Source: an uncultured bacterium (GTDB taxonomy: Bacteria > Bacteroidota > Bacteroidia > Bacteroidales > CAIXTV01). Taken from it: 34,516 nt of DNA. The translations under genes were made by a program, and so were the position numbers. Each line of letters opens with the position of its first letter. Within the stretch, counting starts at the first letter, position 1. Positions 33,224-34,516 of this stretch are shown here, piece after piece. Under the pieces are notes generated by a model that did not search any database, had not been told where the DNA came from, and saw only the letters and a list, made by a program, of their open reading frames with translations. Location of the stretch: contig CAIXTV010000053.1 of assembly GCA_903922465.1 (NCBI GenBank), positions 1-34,516 on the forward strand, in the 5' to 3' direction.

Positions 33224-34516
33224 ATGAAAAGAATTATTACTGCCTTATTTTTCCTCACATTGAGTTTTAATTTATTCTCTCAATCAATTACTATAACCCA
33301 ACCCAATGGAGGAGAGGTCTTATACGGATGTCAAACTTATCTGATAAAATGGAATGCCACTGGGGTTTCAAATCTCTGGAACATTGATTATTCCTTAAAC
33401 GGCGGTGCAATATGGACTTCAGTCGCCTCGCAACTTAACATCGCAAATGGTCAATATAGTTGGACAGTTCCAATGGCTGCCTCCAATAATGTCTTGGTCA
33501 GAGTGCGCGATTATTCAGATACAACAAAACAAGATGTCAGTAATGGGGTGTTTACAATCCAAATGCCAATTACCATAACCTCCCCCAATGGAGGAGAAGT
33601 ATGGCAAGGACTGTCTACGCATCAAATATCCTGGACTCCAGCAGGGACATCAGGATACTTTAATTTATATTATTCAACCAATAATGGAAGCACCTATACC
33701 ACAATTGCCACTAATGTTGCTGCCAACAACTACACTTGGCAGGTACCCAATTCACCAACGACACAGGCATTGATAAAAGTTACGGATGCAACCACATCGT
33801 GCCAGCTTGATTTGTCTAATTCTGTATTTGAAATAACACCGGCTGATCCTATTTTAACCTCTCCAAACGGAGGGGAAGTTTGGACTATTGATGCCAATAA
33901 AACTATCACCTGGAATGCGGCTACCTTTTATACGACTTTGAAATTGGAATATTCTACAGATAATGGGGTTACTTATAATATGATAAATTCAGCGGTTCCC
34001 AACACAGGAAGTTACACATGGACTATTCCGAATACACCCACCACACAGGCTTTAGTTAGGGCAAGCAATTCAACAGGCTCTGCCGTAAATGATGTGAGTG
34101 CAGCAGCTTTTATCATTCAAATGCCTGGGAATTTTATAACGGCACCCAATGGAGGTGAAATTTGGCGAAGTGGAAATACTCATTCTATTACATGGGATTA
34201 TACTTTATTTGCCTCCACTGTTAAAATTGAATATTCATTAAACAATGGTGGAACATGGTACACCCTTACGACTTCAGCTACCAATAATGGTAGCTACGCA
34301 TGGACAATTTCGCAAATGAACACAACAAATCAAGCATTGGTTCGGATTGTTAATAATACATTATCAACAATTGCAGACACCTCCAATGCCGTCTTCACCA
34401 TAAAAGCCCCCATCACGGTAGATTATCCGAATGTAGTAGGAGATACCTTAACAGGATGTTCGACCATAAGTATACAATGGAGTAAAACCCGTGCTTTTGA
34501 GAATTATGTTTCTTAC
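33224..34516 (+). CDS. Secreted repeat protein with Ig-like (Kre9/KNH-type) domains, partial
   Basis: 431 codons without a stop, running off the window. It begins with a signal peptide (MKRIITALFFLTLSFNLFSQ, cleavage near LFSQ). Then come four repeats of about 94 residues, each opening with PNGGE(V/I) followed by a Trp or Leu, a central IxWN/IxWT, a YSxxNG strand and YxWT(V/I), then an aberrant fifth. This matches the Ser-Thr-rich/Kre9-type Ig-like fold common in large Bacteroidota surface proteins. A type IX secretion tail would be expected at the unseen C-terminus. Substrate or ligand unknown. Confidence 0.85.
   Translation, partial: MKRIITALFFLTLSFNLFSQSITITQPNGGEVLYGCQTYLIKWNATGVSNLWNIDYSLNGGAIWTSVASQLNIANGQYSWTVPMAASNNVLVRVRDYSDTTKQDVSNGVFTIQMPITITSPNGGEVWQGLSTHQISWTPAGTSGYFNLYYSTNNGSTYTTIATNVAANNYTWQVPNSPTTQALIKVTDATTSCQLDLSNSVFEITPADPILTSPNGGEVWTIDANKTITWNAATFYTTLKLEYSTDNGVTYNMINSAVPNTGSYTWTIPNTPTTQALVRASNSTGSAVNDVSAAAFIIQMPGNFITAPNGGEIWRSGNTHSITWDYTLFASTVKIEYSLNNGGTWYTLTTSATNNGSYAWTISQMNTTNQALVRIVNNTLSTIADTSNAVFTIKAPITVDYPNVVGDTLTGCSTISIQWSKTRAFENYVSY

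Overview
The window looks like a chromosomal piece of an AT-rich, probably anaerobic member of the Bacteroidota. The evidence is the TAnnTTTG-type -7 promoter boxes in front of many genes, few clear Shine-Dalgarno sites, Bacteroidota-type lipoproteins and outer-membrane proteins (OmpA-like, TPR, DUF4292-like), a conserved dut / sugar-nucleotidyltransferase / TPR / DUF4292 block, and a PabA + compact PabB + short PabC set. I cannot name the genus.

Layout. 1-231: end of an array of 21-bp tandem units. 472-2258: exonuclease III and an OmpA-domain lipoprotein. 2382-4563: divergent pabA and pabBC (4-aminobenzoate for folate). 4761-6463: a PiT phosphate transporter and its DUF47/PhoU-like partner. 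6719-8464: nitroreductase plus iron-type alcohol dehydrogenase. 8662-11070: an MFS-like transporter and a YitT-family protein. 11276-11884: a second 21-bp array of 29 units in unbroken phase.

12069-19732 is the centre of interest: an arsenic operon behind an ArsR-type palindrome that encloses its own -7 box. Order: arsR, thioredoxin-like (ArsE-like), arsF-like, arsG-like, a four-helix-bundle gene on a small inverted-repeat cassette, an ArsP/YraQ-type permease whose start the cassette appears to have removed, a rhodanese-like protein without its catalytic Cys, arsC, a Cys-rich membrane protein, a CcdA-like protein, then hgcA and hgcB (the mercury-methylation pair), and finally an ACR3 arsenite exporter. 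Spacing from arsC to hgcB is 1-8 bp or overlapping, so hgcAB is probably transcribed with arsenic-resistance genes and may answer to the same repressor.

20149-24956: a small secreted protein and the dut block. 24986-28074: meaB and a DEAD-box helicase, minus strand. 28692-29642: an unrecognised protein. 29807-30289: a third 21-bp array, with alternating half-units that can form a hairpin every 42 bp. 30709-34516: CPBP protease, era, initiator tRNA-fMet, tRNA-Leu(UAG), and the first 431 codons of a secreted repeat protein that runs off the window.

Two things deserve most attention. First, hgcAB embedded in an ars operon, with a thiol-redox pair directly upstream. Second, three sequence-unrelated intergenic arrays that all keep an exact 21-bp period (two DNA helical turns); at least one of them cannot be coding.
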